From Pseudomonas mandelii (GTDB lineage Bacteria; Pseudomonadota; Gammaproteobacteria; Pseudomonadales; Pseudomonadaceae), in NCBI RefSeq assembly GCF_006438925.1, contig NZ_RCZA01000011.1, forward strand, positions 2,062 through 66,061: 64,000 bases of DNA, given 5' to 3'. Made by a program: the position numbers and the translations under genes. The notes under the pieces were generated by a model, which worked only from the letters and a program-made list of their open reading frames with translations, was not told the DNA's origin and did no database searches. Below are positions 9,238-17,350 of the stretch, piece by piece; position 1 is the stretch's first letter, and the number at the start of each line of letters is the position of its first letter.

Positions 9238-11574
9238 ATGCAAAAGCCTCCAACATGGGAGTTGACTGAAGCTGTTCACACGACTGCAATTGCACCGTTA
9301 CACAATCCGATCCCATATGGAACTTCATCGGTCATTCCCCCTAGCGGTATGTTTGGCCCTCACAACTTTGGCCCCAATCATATTGTTATTGCCAACTCAC
9401 ATAAAATAGACGCCACCAAAAAGTCACTAGAGCAGGAATATCAAACCCGCATCAATCAACTACCACAGACTATCGAACAAGAACTGGCTGCCACAAGACT
9501 GGAAGGTCCGACTCATCCGCTCCCTCCCGCAGACGCGATCATTCGTGAACTAGGCGTTCGTAACATTCTTTTGAGCCGAAAGACCGCTGAATTCCATCAG
9601 AAAACAGCCCTCGCCAATCAGTTTTATGGCGGTGACCCGCTGAACCGAAGCTTGATTGAGTTCTATCAAAAGGCATCGACCATGGGACAACGGGTCATGC
9701 CCGATGGTATTGCAATGCAAGCATGGACGGCCTCATACCGTGCTGCTCACGAGGCCTGGCTGCTGGCGCAGTCCATTCAGATACTGAACCAGCAACAAGT
9801 GCAGGTACTCAATCGGCTGGCCGCCGTGCAGGCCAATGATCAAGCGCAAGCGGCAGCGGCGGAAGCCCAACGAGTAGCTGCCGAGCGCGCCCGGATCGCA
9901 GCTGAACAGCAACGTCTGAACGAAATCGCTGACGCGGCACGCCGAGAACAAGAACAAGTTCGAAGGCGCGAACAAGATCGGCTTGCAGCGCTGGCAGAAA
10001 CCAAACGATTGGCCGTCGAGCAAGCTCGAATGGCTGCCGACAAGGCACACCGAGAGGCACAACTTAAAGCGCTGGCTGATTTTCAGGCTCGGAATCAGGC
10101 TCAAGAAAAAGCACGAATCGCTACATTGAAAACAGCGCTGGCCGAGGCTGAAGCTAATGCAGAAGCAGCCGCACAGCATTTCGCAGCCGAGCAGGCTCGT
10201 CTCCAAGCCGAAATGGAACAGCGAATCGAGCAGATACAAAAGCAACTGCAAACAGAAAGACAGAGTCTGGAGACTCGCAGGAAAGTCATTGATACAGCTA
10301 CTGCCGTGGCTCAACGCCAAGCTCAACTGACGAATCTGAAGATACAGCAGCAAAAGGAAAAGCAGGCGCAAGAGCGCGAGCGGCAACAGGCTCATCTGGC
10401 GGCAGAGGCTGATACCCAACGACAACTCGAGCAGGCACGCCTCCTGGCGCAATGGCGAGAGGAAACAGAGGATCGGTGGCAAAGCCCCACGTTTGCCAAT
10501 GTCGGTTCGATGTCGGCATTCGGCCCAACGTTTACCGGCACACTCGGAACTGTCGGCGTTAGTCCAGCGACCTCCTTGGCGCTCAGGACCGCGCTACGTG
10601 CAGCGGTATCCGCGGCTATCGCAGCACTCGCGTCAATAGCAACGCCAGTCCTGGTCGGGTTCGCCGCTCTATTGGCTCCCTCAAGGCTGGGTAACGGTGA
10701 TCTTTTCTCCATAAGTGTTCCGCTGTCAGAACTCGCTCCTGATTCAACGCCCGATCTGTATGAACTGGCAGCCGTCGGAGGGGAAATCGACCTGCCGGTG
10801 AGACTCGGCTCGAGGACGATAGGCAATAGCGTAGAGATTGTCGTTGTTGCCACTGACGGAGTGACAGTACCCGCCAGTGTGCCGGTAAGGCTTGCTCACT
10901 TTGACGCGCGCAAGAATGTTTACGTTTCCGGCAGCACCGTCTCCAACGGTCCCGTCATCACCTGGACGCCGCTGGTAGAACCGCAGGATCCTTCAACAGA
11001 ATTTCCGCTGATCGACACTGACCTGCCGATCTATGAAGGCGCTACTGTCACCCCAGGCGCGGGACGAATCGATCCGTTTCCGGAGCTGGATCGCTACGGA
11101 TTTGGTGGTTTCATCACCGTCTTCCCGATCGAATCCGGGATCCCTCCGACATTCACGGTGTTCAGGGATCGGAGGCAAGATCCCGGTGTCGCCAGCGGCG
11201 CTGGACAACCAGTTTCAGGAAATTGGCTGGGGGCAGCCTCGACGGGAGAAGGAGCAGCGATTCCGACGCAGATAGCGGATAAATTTCGAGGGCGGGAGTT
11301 TTCGAGTTTTAAATCATTTCGCAGGGCGTTTTGGAAGGCGGTATCTGCCGACCCTGAACTAAGCTCACAGCTATTCCAGCTCAGCAAAATTGAAACTAAA
11401 AAAGGGCTTGCTGCAAGAGCAGACATCGCGGATCACGTCGGAAAAAAGAGAAAATACGACCTTCACCATGTAATACCGATTAGTGAGGGAGGAGCAGTCT
11501 ACGACATCGATAACCTTCGGGTACTGACACCGAAGCAGCATATTAAAACTCACTCCAGAAAACAGGAGCTTTAA
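9238..11574 (+). CDS. S-type pyocin-like bacteriocin with HNH DNase domain
   Basis: A 778-residue secreted killer protein. The ATG at 9238 is preferred because AAAAGGA ends 7 bases before it. The ATG at 9232 is too close. Layout: a divergent N-terminal receptor-binding part to about residue 170; a long Ala/Gln/Glu/Arg coiled coil at about 190-410; a hydrophobic stretch near 440-485; a pyocin-S translocation-type domain at about 490-650; and a C-terminal DNase module from about 665. The last contains IADKFRGREF and the colicin-E9-type metal motif HH-x14-N-x8-H-x3-H, with HH at 743-744. It enters competing strains and cuts DNA. The immunity gene starts one base after its stop. There is no lysis gene, which is normal for pyocins. 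Confidence 0.94.
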   Translation: MQKPPTWELTEAVHTTAIAPLHNPIPYGTSSVIPPSGMFGPHNFGPNHIVIANSHKIDATKKSLEQEYQTRINQLPQTIEQELAATRLEGPTHPLPPADAIIRELGVRNILLSRKTAEFHQKTALANQFYGGDPLNRSLIEFYQKASTMGQRVMPDGIAMQAWTASYRAAHEAWLLAQSIQILNQQQVQVLNRLAAVQANDQAQAAAAEAQRVAAERARIAAEQQRLNEIADAARREQEQVRRREQDRLAALAETKRLAVEQARMAADKAHREAQLKALADFQARNQAQEKARIATLKTALAEAEANAEAAAQHFAAEQARLQAEMEQRIEQIQKQLQTERQSLETRRKVIDTATAVAQRQAQLTNLKIQQQKEKQAQERERQQAHLAAEADTQRQLEQARLLAQWREETEDRWQSPTFANVGSMSAFGPTFTGTLGTVGVSPATSLALRTALRAAVSAAIAALASIATPVLVGFAALLAPSRLGNGDLFSISVPLSELAPDSTPDLYELAAVGGEIDLPVRLGSRTIGNSVEIVVVATDGVTVPASVPVRLAHFDARKNVYVSGSTVSNGPVITWTPLVEPQDPSTEFPLIDTDLPIYEGATVTPGAGRIDPFPELDRYGFGGFITVFPIESGIPPTFTVFRDRRQDPGVASGAGQPVSGNWLGAASTGEGAAIPTQIADKFRGREFSSFKSFRRAFWKAVSADPELSSQLFQLSKIETKKGLAARADIADHVGKKRKYDLHHVIPISEGGAVYDIDNLRVLTPKQHIKTHSRKQEL

Positions 11575-11575
11575 A

Positions 11576-11836
11576 ATGAACTTAAAAAACAAGCTCGAAG
11601 ACTACACAGAATCTGAATTCAAGGATCTTATATTTCGCTTATTCAAGGGTGATTATTCATCAGAAGAAGAGCTAGAGGAGATCGTTGAGAACATCGTAAA
11701 CACATCTGAACATCCCAACGGATCAAACATACTGTACTTTCCCGAGGAAGGGGTTGAGGACAGTCCCGACGGGGTGCTGAGCACCATCAAGCAGTGGCGA
11801 GCCGCTAACGGCAAGCCAGGCTTCAAGCCTGAATAA
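11576..11836 (+). CDS. bacteriocin immunity protein (colicin E9/pyocin S type)
   Basis: An 86-residue acidic protein of the Im2/Im9 family. It shows the conserved DYTESEF start, the SSEEELEEIVENIV specificity helix, SEHPNGS, and the C-terminal IKQWRAANGKPGFK. It binds the DNase domain of the bacteriocin made just upstream, blocks it, and is released when the toxin enters a target. The gap to the bacteriocin stop is one base and AGGAG sits inside the bacteriocin's last codons, so translation is coupled. At the two-tyrosine hot spot of the Im proteins the residues are Tyr-Phe. Confidence 0.95.
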   Translation: MNLKNKLEDYTESEFKDLIFRLFKGDYSSEEELEEIVENIVNTSEHPNGSNILYFPEEGVEDSPDGVLSTIKQWRAANGKPGFKPE

Positions 11837-11848
11837 TCAAACGAGTCG

Positions 11849-11870
11849 GGGCAAGAACATGTTCTTGCCC
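11849..11870 (+). terminator. 22-bp perfect palindrome after the immunity gene
   Basis: GGGCAAGAACA is followed at once by its exact reverse complement, 12 bases after the immunity stop codon. There is no T run, so it may be a decayed or weak terminator, an RNA-stabilising hairpin, or a recombination scar. It precedes the remnant of a second nuclease domain. Confidence 0.5.
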
Positions 11871-11882
11871 TCTGAGGCATAG

Positions 11883-11984
11883 AAAGTCAAACGGTACGTT
11901 AAGCAGATCAGTGAAAGCGGCTCGGCCTACGACATAGACAAACTTCGTGCATCGACACCAAAGCCGCACATCCAAACTCACTAA
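11883..11984 (+). pseudogene. remnant of an HNH nuclease C-terminus
   Basis: A 33-codon frame between a TAG and a TAA reads ISESGSAYDIDKLRAS and then TPKPHIQTH. Aligned by eye to the end of the intact bacteriocin (ISEGGAVYDIDNLRVL, TPKQHIKTH) it is clearly homologous. The catalytic HH pair has been deleted and the metal-site Asn is Lys, so it is dead. It has no start codon of its own. It lies directly before the second immunity gene, where the end of a second DNase bacteriocin would be. It is therefore most likely what is left of another toxin/immunity cassette. Confidence 0.82.
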
Positions 11985-12006
11985 AAAAGAGCCATGGAGA
12001 TTAAAC

Positions 12007-12273
12007 ATGATTTTAAAAAACAAGTTTGAAGATTACACAGAGCACGAATACCTAATCCTTGTAGGCTCGTTATTTGAAGGAGACTACTCATCAGAGGATG
12101 AGCATGATGCAATTGTAGAAAACATAGTACTCACGTCAGAACACCCCGACGGCACAGGCGTTTTATATGACCCAAGAGAGGGTATCGAAGACAATCCAAA
12201 CGGAGTAATAAACGCAATAAAACAATGGCGATTAATCAACGGAAAACCGGGATTCAAAACTGAAATAAAGTAA
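12007..12273 (+). CDS. second (orphan) DNase-bacteriocin immunity protein
   Basis: An 88-residue Im-family protein. The ATG at 12007 follows GGAG by 7 bases. The open frame extends upstream, but that part is shadow of the nuclease remnant. Conserved elements: DYTEHEY, SSEDEHDAIVENIV, SEHPDGT and IKQWRLINGKPGFK. Helix II and the hot-spot pair (Tyr-Asp in place of Tyr-Phe or Tyr-Tyr) differ from the first immunity protein, so it probably neutralises a different DNase bacteriocin made by competitors. It has no intact cognate toxin here. The gene is visibly more AT-rich than the core genes around it. Confidence 0.92.
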   Translation: MILKNKFEDYTEHEYLILVGSLFEGDYSSEDEHDAIVENIVLTSEHPDGTGVLYDPREGIEDNPNGVINAIKQWRLINGKPGFKTEIK

Positions 12274-12281
12274 TCCAAACA

Positions 12282-12309
12282 AAGAAGCAAGCATTCGTGC
12301 TTGCTTCTT
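12282..12309 (+). terminator. terminator after the second immunity gene
   Basis: A 12-bp perfect stem (AAGAAGCAAGCA with its complement) around a stable TTCG loop lies 9 bases after the stop codon. The downstream T run is short (TT within the stem end, then ATACT), so efficiency is uncertain. Confidence 0.75.
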
Positions 12310-12497
12310 ATACTGCACATTTACAGCCAGTCCTTATGCAAACTCGCGAGACTTCCTACCACCTACACATTTCTCGGAAAGCGACTACATAGTTTTGTAA
12401 TCACGCGAAGCGTCCCAGCGATTAAGGTTAATCACAAGTCAGCCACTCGTTTAAAACCTTGCTGACTTCAACCTAATTCACTGCGAGCATTCTTTCC

Positions 12498-13265
12498 ATG
12501 AAACCCATTGATTACAACAAGTACCGCGCCACTAAAAGCTTCAACACCCGCGTACGCTTTCTAATCTTCCACTATACAGCCGGTAACTTCTCCAGCTCAG
12601 TCAATGCACTCACCGGCCCGAATGTCAGCGCCCACTATCTGGTTCCCGACATCACCGATCCGAGCTACTTGAAAGCAGGTTATACCGGGCAGGAAGTCTT
12701 CAACCTCGTCGACGAAACCAAGCGCGCGTGGCACGCGGGGGTCAGTCACTGGGGCAACAGAAGCAATCTGAACGACACGTCTATCGGTGTTGAAATCGTC
12801 AACCTAGCAACGTTTAGCCAAGGGGTTTTCAACTTTCCGCCGTATCAGCCAGAACAAATTGCCGCCATTGAAGAGTTGGCGTTAAACATCCTTGAGCGTT
12901 ACCCGGATATCAGCCCGACCCTTGTTCTGGGGCACTCGGATATTGCGGTCGGTCGCAAGAGTGACCCAGGGCCGAAATTTCCCTGGCATGCCCTTTACTT
13001 GAAAGGCGTCGGTGCCTGGTTCGACGATGCCACCCGAGATACCTATCTGCAGCAATATTGCGAGACCGGCATTCCAGCCCGATCCGAATTGCTCAAACTG
13101 TTCAAGACTTACGGGTATGACGTTTCCGATGCGTCGACCGAACAAGGCTTCACACACCTTGTTCGGGCCTTTCAGCTGCACTTTCGCCCGAACACGTACG
13201 ACGGGATCATGGATGCGCAAACGGCCGCGAATCTGGCGGCATTGGTTCACAAGTATTTTCCTTGA
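12498..13265 (+). CDS. ampDh3: N-acetylmuramoyl-L-alanine amidase, AmpDh3 type
   Basis: A 255-residue zinc amidase that removes the stem peptide from peptidoglycan. Residues 20-165 form an Amidase_2 domain with zinc ligands in FHYTAG (His25) and GHSDIAVGRKSDPGP, plus AWHAGVSHWG. Residues 175-255 look like a PG_binding_1 domain (LVRAFQLHFRPNTYDGIMD). The match to P. aeruginosa AmpDh3 runs through the whole protein. There is no signal peptide. AmpDh3 of P. aeruginosa is reported as periplasmic and as a type VI secretion cargo, so this copy may also be an antibacterial effector. It stands alone between the bacteriocin genes and a leftward operon. The 224 bases before it show no further gene. Confidence 0.9.
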   Translation: MKPIDYNKYRATKSFNTRVRFLIFHYTAGNFSSSVNALTGPNVSAHYLVPDITDPSYLKAGYTGQEVFNLVDETKRAWHAGVSHWGNRSNLNDTSIGVEIVNLATFSQGVFNFPPYQPEQIAAIEELALNILERYPDISPTLVLGHSDIAVGRKSDPGPKFPWHALYLKGVGAWFDDATRDTYLQQYCETGIPARSELLKLFKTYGYDVSDASTEQGFTHLVRAFQLHFRPNTYDGIMDAQTAANLAALVHKYFP

Positions 13266-13305
13266 AGACCGCTGCAAACCAGATGTCGGGGGCGACTATC
13301 CAGAA

Positions 13306-13336
13306 CCGGCAAGGTCAAGCACGGTGACCTTGCCGG
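13306..13336. terminator. hairpin between convergent ampDh3 and SDR genes
   Basis: Arms CCGGCAAGGTCA and TGACCTTGCCGG are separated by 7 bases, between two convergent stop codons. There is no long T run on either strand, so it may be a weak bidirectional terminator. Confidence 0.5.
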
Positions 13337-13342
13337 CTTCCA

Positions 13343-14254
13343 TCAAAGCGAATATTTCTGCAAATTCGCCATCATTTCCTTCAGCGCTTCAAGGTTGTCC
13401 TGCGGATGCGCCGCGCCTTCGAAATCGCAGATCTGTTGCCAATGCGCCGCCACATCTTCCGGCGAGAACCCAATCCGCGGATCAAACCCCGCGCCGAGGC
13501 TTCGTTCCCAGCGCACCTTGCCCATCCAGCCGCCACCGACTTCAAACAGCCCGGAGGTTTCCTGGCTGTTCTCGCTGGCGAGGTACACCACCAGCGGGCT
13601 GACCAGTTCCGGTTTGAGTTGTTCGAAGACTTGCGGCGGGATCAGGCCTTCGGTCATGCGGGTGCCGCCGGTGGGGGCGATGGCGTTGACCAGGATGTTG
13701 TTCTTGCGACCTTCGATGGCCAGGGTGCGGGTCAGGCCGTAGAGGCCGAGTTTGGCCATGCCGTAGTTGGACTGACCGAAGTTGCCGTAAATGCCCGAGG
13801 TCGAAGCGGTGAAGATGATGCGGCCGTAGTTTTGCTCGCGCAGGTGCGGCCAGGCGGCGCGGGTGACTTTGTAGGCGCCTTCGACGTGGACGCGGTAAAC
13901 CAGGTCCCAGTCGCCGTCTTCCATTTTGTGGAAGGTCTTGTCCCGCAGGATCCCGGCGTTGTTGACCACTACATCGACACGGCCGAAGGTGTCCAAGGCG
14001 TTCTGAACGATTTTGTCGCCGTCGGTGACGGAGTCATGGTTGGCCTCGGCGATGCCACCGGCCTCACGAATTTCGGCCACCACCCGGTCGGCCGCCGAAG
14101 CGTTTGCACCTTCGCCCTGAGCCGAACCGCCGAGATCGTTGACCAGCACTTTGGCGCCCTGTTTGGCGAACAGCAGCGCGTGGGCCCGGCCCAGGCCGCC
14201 GCCTGCACCCGTGATGATCACGACTTTATCTTCGAAGCGCACAGACTCATTCAT
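13343..14254 (-). CDS. short-chain dehydrogenase, (3R)-hydroxyacyl-CoA dehydrogenase type
   Basis: A 303-residue SDR enzyme. It has the NAD(P) loop TGAGGGLGRAHA, the NNAG strand (VVNNAGILRD), and the catalytic Ser and Tyr-x3-Lys in FTASTSGIYG and NYGMAKLG. The C-terminal tail after residue 240 (WERSLGAGFDPRIGFSPEDV) is characteristic of the dehydrogenase unit of peroxisomal multifunctional enzyme type 2. It probably oxidises a 3-hydroxyacyl-CoA, with NAD preferred from the Asp in VNDLGG. It lies 112 bases downstream of the hydrolase gene on the same strand and may belong to that operon. Confidence 0.85.
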   Translation of the reverse strand: MNESVRFEDKVVIITGAGGGLGRAHALLFAKQGAKVLVNDLGGSAQGEGANASAADRVVAEIREAGGIAEANHDSVTDGDKIVQNALDTFGRVDVVVNNAGILRDKTFHKMEDGDWDLVYRVHVEGAYKVTRAAWPHLREQNYGRIIFTASTSGIYGNFGQSNYGMAKLGLYGLTRTLAIEGRKNNILVNAIAPTGGTRMTEGLIPPQVFEQLKPELVSPLVVYLASENSQETSGLFEVGGGWMGKVRWERSLGAGFDPRIGFSPEDVAAHWQQICDFEGAAHPQDNLEALKEMMANLQKYSL

Positions 14255-14366
14255 TGGGGGGACTCCAGCAGGCCAGGGGACAATGAGTCCGAGTGTCAGG
14301 CACGGCGATGCGGGTCACAATGAACTGGGGTGAGGCTGAATGTTGCGTGATAAGGCAGCGGGATAA

Positions 14367-15269
14367 TCAGGAACAGGCGACCTTGCGCGGCGGTGAAACC
14401 AGCTGATCGCGAAACTCCAGATAATGCTTGAGCACCTGCCCCGGCGCCTCGGTTTGAGGGTAGTGGCCAATACCGGGCAACAAGACCGTGTCCGGGTTCG
14501 GGATCAGTTCCCGATAACGCTCGACCATGTGCGCGCCGGAGATCGGATCGACCTCACCATCGATCACCCGCAACGGCACTTCACCACGCTGCATCGCGCT
14601 GACCCAACGCTCGCGCTGGGCACGCCGCTCAGGGATGTAGGCGATCAATTTGTGCATGATCCGTGGCCCGTGATTGCTCTCGATCAAGCTCCAGAAATCG
14701 TCCATCTCGCTCTCGGTGGGGCGGCTCTGGGGGCCGAAGATCTGCCGGAAACTCTTCACCAGACCGTCACGGGAAAAGGCTCGCCCGATCATCCAGCCCA
14801 AGGGGCTGAGCAGGAGTTTTTGCATCAGTATCGGGCGATGGGTTTCGGGAAACAGGCCGCCATTGAGGAACACACAACTGGCGATATGAATGCGCGCTTC
14901 GTAATGCCGGGCCAACAGTTCCTGAGCCACGCTGTCGCCATAATCGTGGGCCAACAGGTGCACCGGCTGCTCGACCTTCAGGTGTGCCAGCAAGGCCTGT
15001 TGCAGATCGGCCTGCTCCAGCAGGCTGTATTCGTGGTCCACCGGTTTGGCGGAGTCGCCAAAGCCGAGCATGTCGCAGGCAATCACCCGATAGCGCTGGG
15101 TCAGTGGCTGCCACAGGAAATGCCAGTCCCAACTGGCGGTCGGGAAGCCATGAATGAGCAACAGTGGCTCACCCTGCCCCGCCGTCCAGTAACGGATGGT
15201 CTGGCCACGGAAGACGAACGTCTGGCCGCGTTTGCGCCAGACACACAGGGGGATCTCGGCGAGAGGCAT
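14367..15269 (-). CDS. alpha/beta hydrolase, MEST/haloalkane-dehalogenase-like
   Basis: A 300-residue alpha/beta hydrolase. It has the oxyanion HGFPTASWDWHF motif and a nucleophile elbow HDYGDSVAQELL in which the nucleophile is Asp, as in haloalkane dehalogenases, epoxide hydrolases and the vertebrate MEST protein. The cap-region sequence (RPTESEMDDFWSLI) and the HYPQ near the end also follow the MEST subgroup, whose substrate is unknown. The catalytic His is in GIGHYPQTE. Its start overlaps the stop of the class II aldolase gene (TAATG), so the two are translationally coupled. Confidence 0.85.
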   Translation of the reverse strand: MPLAEIPLCVWRKRGQTFVFRGQTIRYWTAGQGEPLLLIHGFPTASWDWHFLWQPLTQRYRVIACDMLGFGDSAKPVDHEYSLLEQADLQQALLAHLKVEQPVHLLAHDYGDSVAQELLARHYEARIHIASCVFLNGGLFPETHRPILMQKLLLSPLGWMIGRAFSRDGLVKSFRQIFGPQSRPTESEMDDFWSLIESNHGPRIMHKLIAYIPERRAQRERWVSAMQRGEVPLRVIDGEVDPISGAHMVERYRELIPNPDTVLLPGIGHYPQTEAPGQVLKHYLEFRDQLVSPPRKVACS

Positions 15270-16051
15270 TAGAGTTTATAACCCGGGTCTTGTTTATCGA
15301 GTTTGCGCAGCATCGCTGGCCAGGCCAGTGCGCCGCCCATCCCTTGAGCACTTTTGGTGACGCCGGCGATCATCGCCTTGGCGCCCGCCAGAATCTGCGG
15401 TTCGATGGCGATCAACTCGGCGCCACCGTTCTGCGCCAGCACCTGGATATCGCAGGCGCGCTGGAAGGTGAACATCATCAGGAATGTGTCGGCGATGGTG
15501 CCGCCGCAGGTCAGCAGACCGTGGTTGTGCAGCATCAGGAAATTGTTTTCGCCGAGATCGGCTTGCAGCCGCGCTTTCTCTTCATGGTTAAGCGCAACAC
15601 CTTCGTAGGCGTGATAAGCCAGGCTGGACAGGACAAACAACGATTGTTGGCTGATCGGCAAAATGCCTTGTTTCTGCGCCGACACGGCGACACCGGCAGC
15701 GGTGTGGGTGTGCAGCACGCAGACGACATCGTGACGAACCTCGTGCACCGCGCTGTGGATGGTGTAACCGGCCGGGTTGATCTCGTAAGGGCTGTCCATC
15801 AGCTTGTTGCCGGCCTGATCGACCTTGACCAGGCTGGACGCAGTAATCTCGTGGAACATCAGCCCGAACGGGTTGATCAGAAAGTCTTCGGTACCGGGGA
15901 CCTTGGCCGAGATGTGGGTAAAAATCAGGTCATCCCAGCCATGCAGGGCGACCAGACGATAGCAGGCGGCAAGATCGACGCGGGTTTGCCACTCGGCGGC
16001 GCTGACCTGGTCTTTGACACTGTGTGGCGATTGGACGGGGGCTACGTACAC
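15269..16051 (-). CDS. class II aldolase/adducin family protein
   Basis: A 260-residue zinc-dependent fold. The metal ligands are in the HTHT motif (VCVLHTHTAAG) and in LHNHGLLT. The N-terminal part has the family sequence FTHISAKVPG. Members include fuculose-phosphate aldolases, but many bacterial members of this length, like this one, have no assigned substrate. First gene of a run with the MEST-like hydrolase and probably the SDR. The 147 bases upstream, shared divergently with nothing, hold its promoter. Confidence 0.88.
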   Translation of the reverse strand: MYVAPVQSPHSVKDQVSAAEWQTRVDLAACYRLVALHGWDDLIFTHISAKVPGTEDFLINPFGLMFHEITASSLVKVDQAGNKLMDSPYEINPAGYTIHSAVHEVRHDVVCVLHTHTAAGVAVSAQKQGILPISQQSLFVLSSLAYHAYEGVALNHEEKARLQADLGENNFLMLHNHGLLTCGGTIADTFLMMFTFQRACDIQVLAQNGGAELIAIEPQILAGAKAMIAGVTKSAQGMGGALAWPAMLRKLDKQDPGYKL

Positions 16052-16198
16052 GGCAAGGAACCTCTAATTTTTATTCTTGGGGTTTCTATTGTTTACCGAC
16101 GTTACAACAGTCTAGTCACGCCCCGGGAATCGTGTAGTTGCATTGGCAGCCAGCTTGATGGCCTAGCGAGTCAGTACGCCAATGAACGTGGATCCATG

Positions 16199-16885
16199 TC
16201 AAAGTACTGCCGCCAACAAGGGTGCGGCGAACAGATTCAGCAGCCCCGTCAGAACCATGACTAACCCCGCCACCGAGCCCTCTTCCCCCCCCACTTCATG
16301 TGCCCGACTGACCCCGGCACCGTGGGCACCGACACCAAACAGCGCCCCCCGAGCCAAGGCACTGCGCAGGGGCAACCACTTGAGCAGAATGCCACCGAGC
16401 ATCGCCCCGAACACGCCGGTGAACATCACAAACACCGCGGTCAGTTCCGGTACGCCGCCCAGGTCATGGGCCAGCGGCATGGCAAAAGGCGTGGTGATCG
16501 AGCGCGGCACCAGCGACATCGTCACCGAACTGTCCAGCGCCAGCGCCTTGGCCAGCCCGAACGAACTGCCGATGGACGCCGCGCTGCCCGCCAGCATCCC
16601 CAGCAACAACGCCGACCAATGCCGCATCAGCATCTGCCGCTGCTGCCAGATCGGCACTGCAAAAGCGACGGTAACCGGCCCCAGCACCAGCATCAGCCAA
16701 TGGGTGTTGCTCGAGTATTCGGCATACGCGGTGTGCAGCGGCACAGCGAGTGCCAACAAAAGGGCCGGGACCAGAATCAGTGGCGACAGCACATAGCGCC
16801 CGGTGCGACGGTAGATCCAGCGGCTGAACAAATAAGCCAGCAGCGTGAAGGCCAGCCAGAACATCGGCATCAGCTCAAGCTTCAC
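16199..16885 (-). CDS. lrgB: LrgB/CidB family membrane protein
   Basis: A 228-residue protein with about seven hydrophobic helices and the conserved LrgB core (VPRSITTPFAMPLAHDLGG, then GVFGAMLGG and GVGAHGAGVSRA). With LrgA it forms the holin/antiholin-like pair linked to control of murein hydrolase export and to small organic acid (pyruvate-type) transport. Its start overlaps the end of lrgA by 11 bases, so the two are coupled. An LTTR gene is divergent, as in cidABR loci. Confidence 0.9.
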   Translation of the reverse strand: MKLELMPMFWLAFTLLAYLFSRWIYRRTGRYVLSPLILVPALLLALAVPLHTAYAEYSSNTHWLMLVLGPVTVAFAVPIWQQRQMLMRHWSALLLGMLAGSAASIGSSFGLAKALALDSSVTMSLVPRSITTPFAMPLAHDLGGVPELTAVFVMFTGVFGAMLGGILLKWLPLRSALARGALFGVGAHGAGVSRAHEVGGEEGSVAGLVMVLTGLLNLFAAPLLAAVL

Positions 16886-17261
16886 GAGACCTCCTCAACC
16901 GCACCACCAGTTCCACGGTAAATGCGGTCACCAGCATCACCATCAGTGTGCTGACGCCAATCACCAGCAAAATTCGCCAACCGTCGCTGCGCAGCAGACC
17001 GCCGTAATCGAGCAGGCTCATCAGCGCCGGAATGAAGAACAACAGCATCTCGGCCATCAACAGGCCGGCGCCCATTTGCAGCGCTGCCGGTTTGACCACA
17101 CCCAAAGCGAACGCCAGCAGCAACAGCACCATGCCGATGACACCACCGGGAATCGGCCAGGCAAACCACACGGCCATCTGGCAGCCGAGCAGGTAGATGG
17201 CGAGCAGCACCGCCAATTCTGTCGCCAGTCGAGCCAAGCTTTTCAAGGTTGATGCGTTCAT
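16875..17261 (-). CDS. lrgA: LrgA/CidA family holin-like protein
   Basis: A 128-residue protein with four predicted transmembrane helices and the family block PIPGGVIGMVLLLLAF plus FFIPALMSLL. It is the small partner of LrgB. Its promoter lies in the 96-base gap to the divergent LysR gene, which also carries an inverted repeat of LysR type. Confidence 0.9.
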   Translation of the reverse strand: MNASTLKSLARLATELAVLLAIYLLGCQMAVWFAWPIPGGVIGMVLLLLAFALGVVKPAALQMGAGLLMAEMLLFFIPALMSLLDYGGLLRSDGWRILLVIGVSTLMVMLVTAFTVELVVRLRRSREA

Positions 17262-17335
17262 GTCTTCGGTCCTCGCTGGTGCTCATTTTACGGAGCGGGC
17301 TTCCATACCAGAAACGAATTGTTAGACTCGACACT

Positions 17336-17350
17336 ATTCCAATATGGAAT
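17336..17350. promoter_or_regulatory. LysR-type operator (T-N11-A inverted repeat)
   Basis: ATTCCAATATGGAAT is a 6-3-6 inverted repeat with the T-N11-A spacing of LysR-type binding sites. It sits in the divergent lrgAB/lysR gap. Its right half supplies the GGAA that serves as ribosome binding site for the regulator, so binding there would fit autorepression. Confidence 0.65.

Noticed and set aside
11576..12309. Possible CRISPR or tandem-repeat structure from two similar genes
   Set aside because: The similarity is between two immunity genes and a nuclease remnant, that is, ordinary paralogy, with no short direct repeats.
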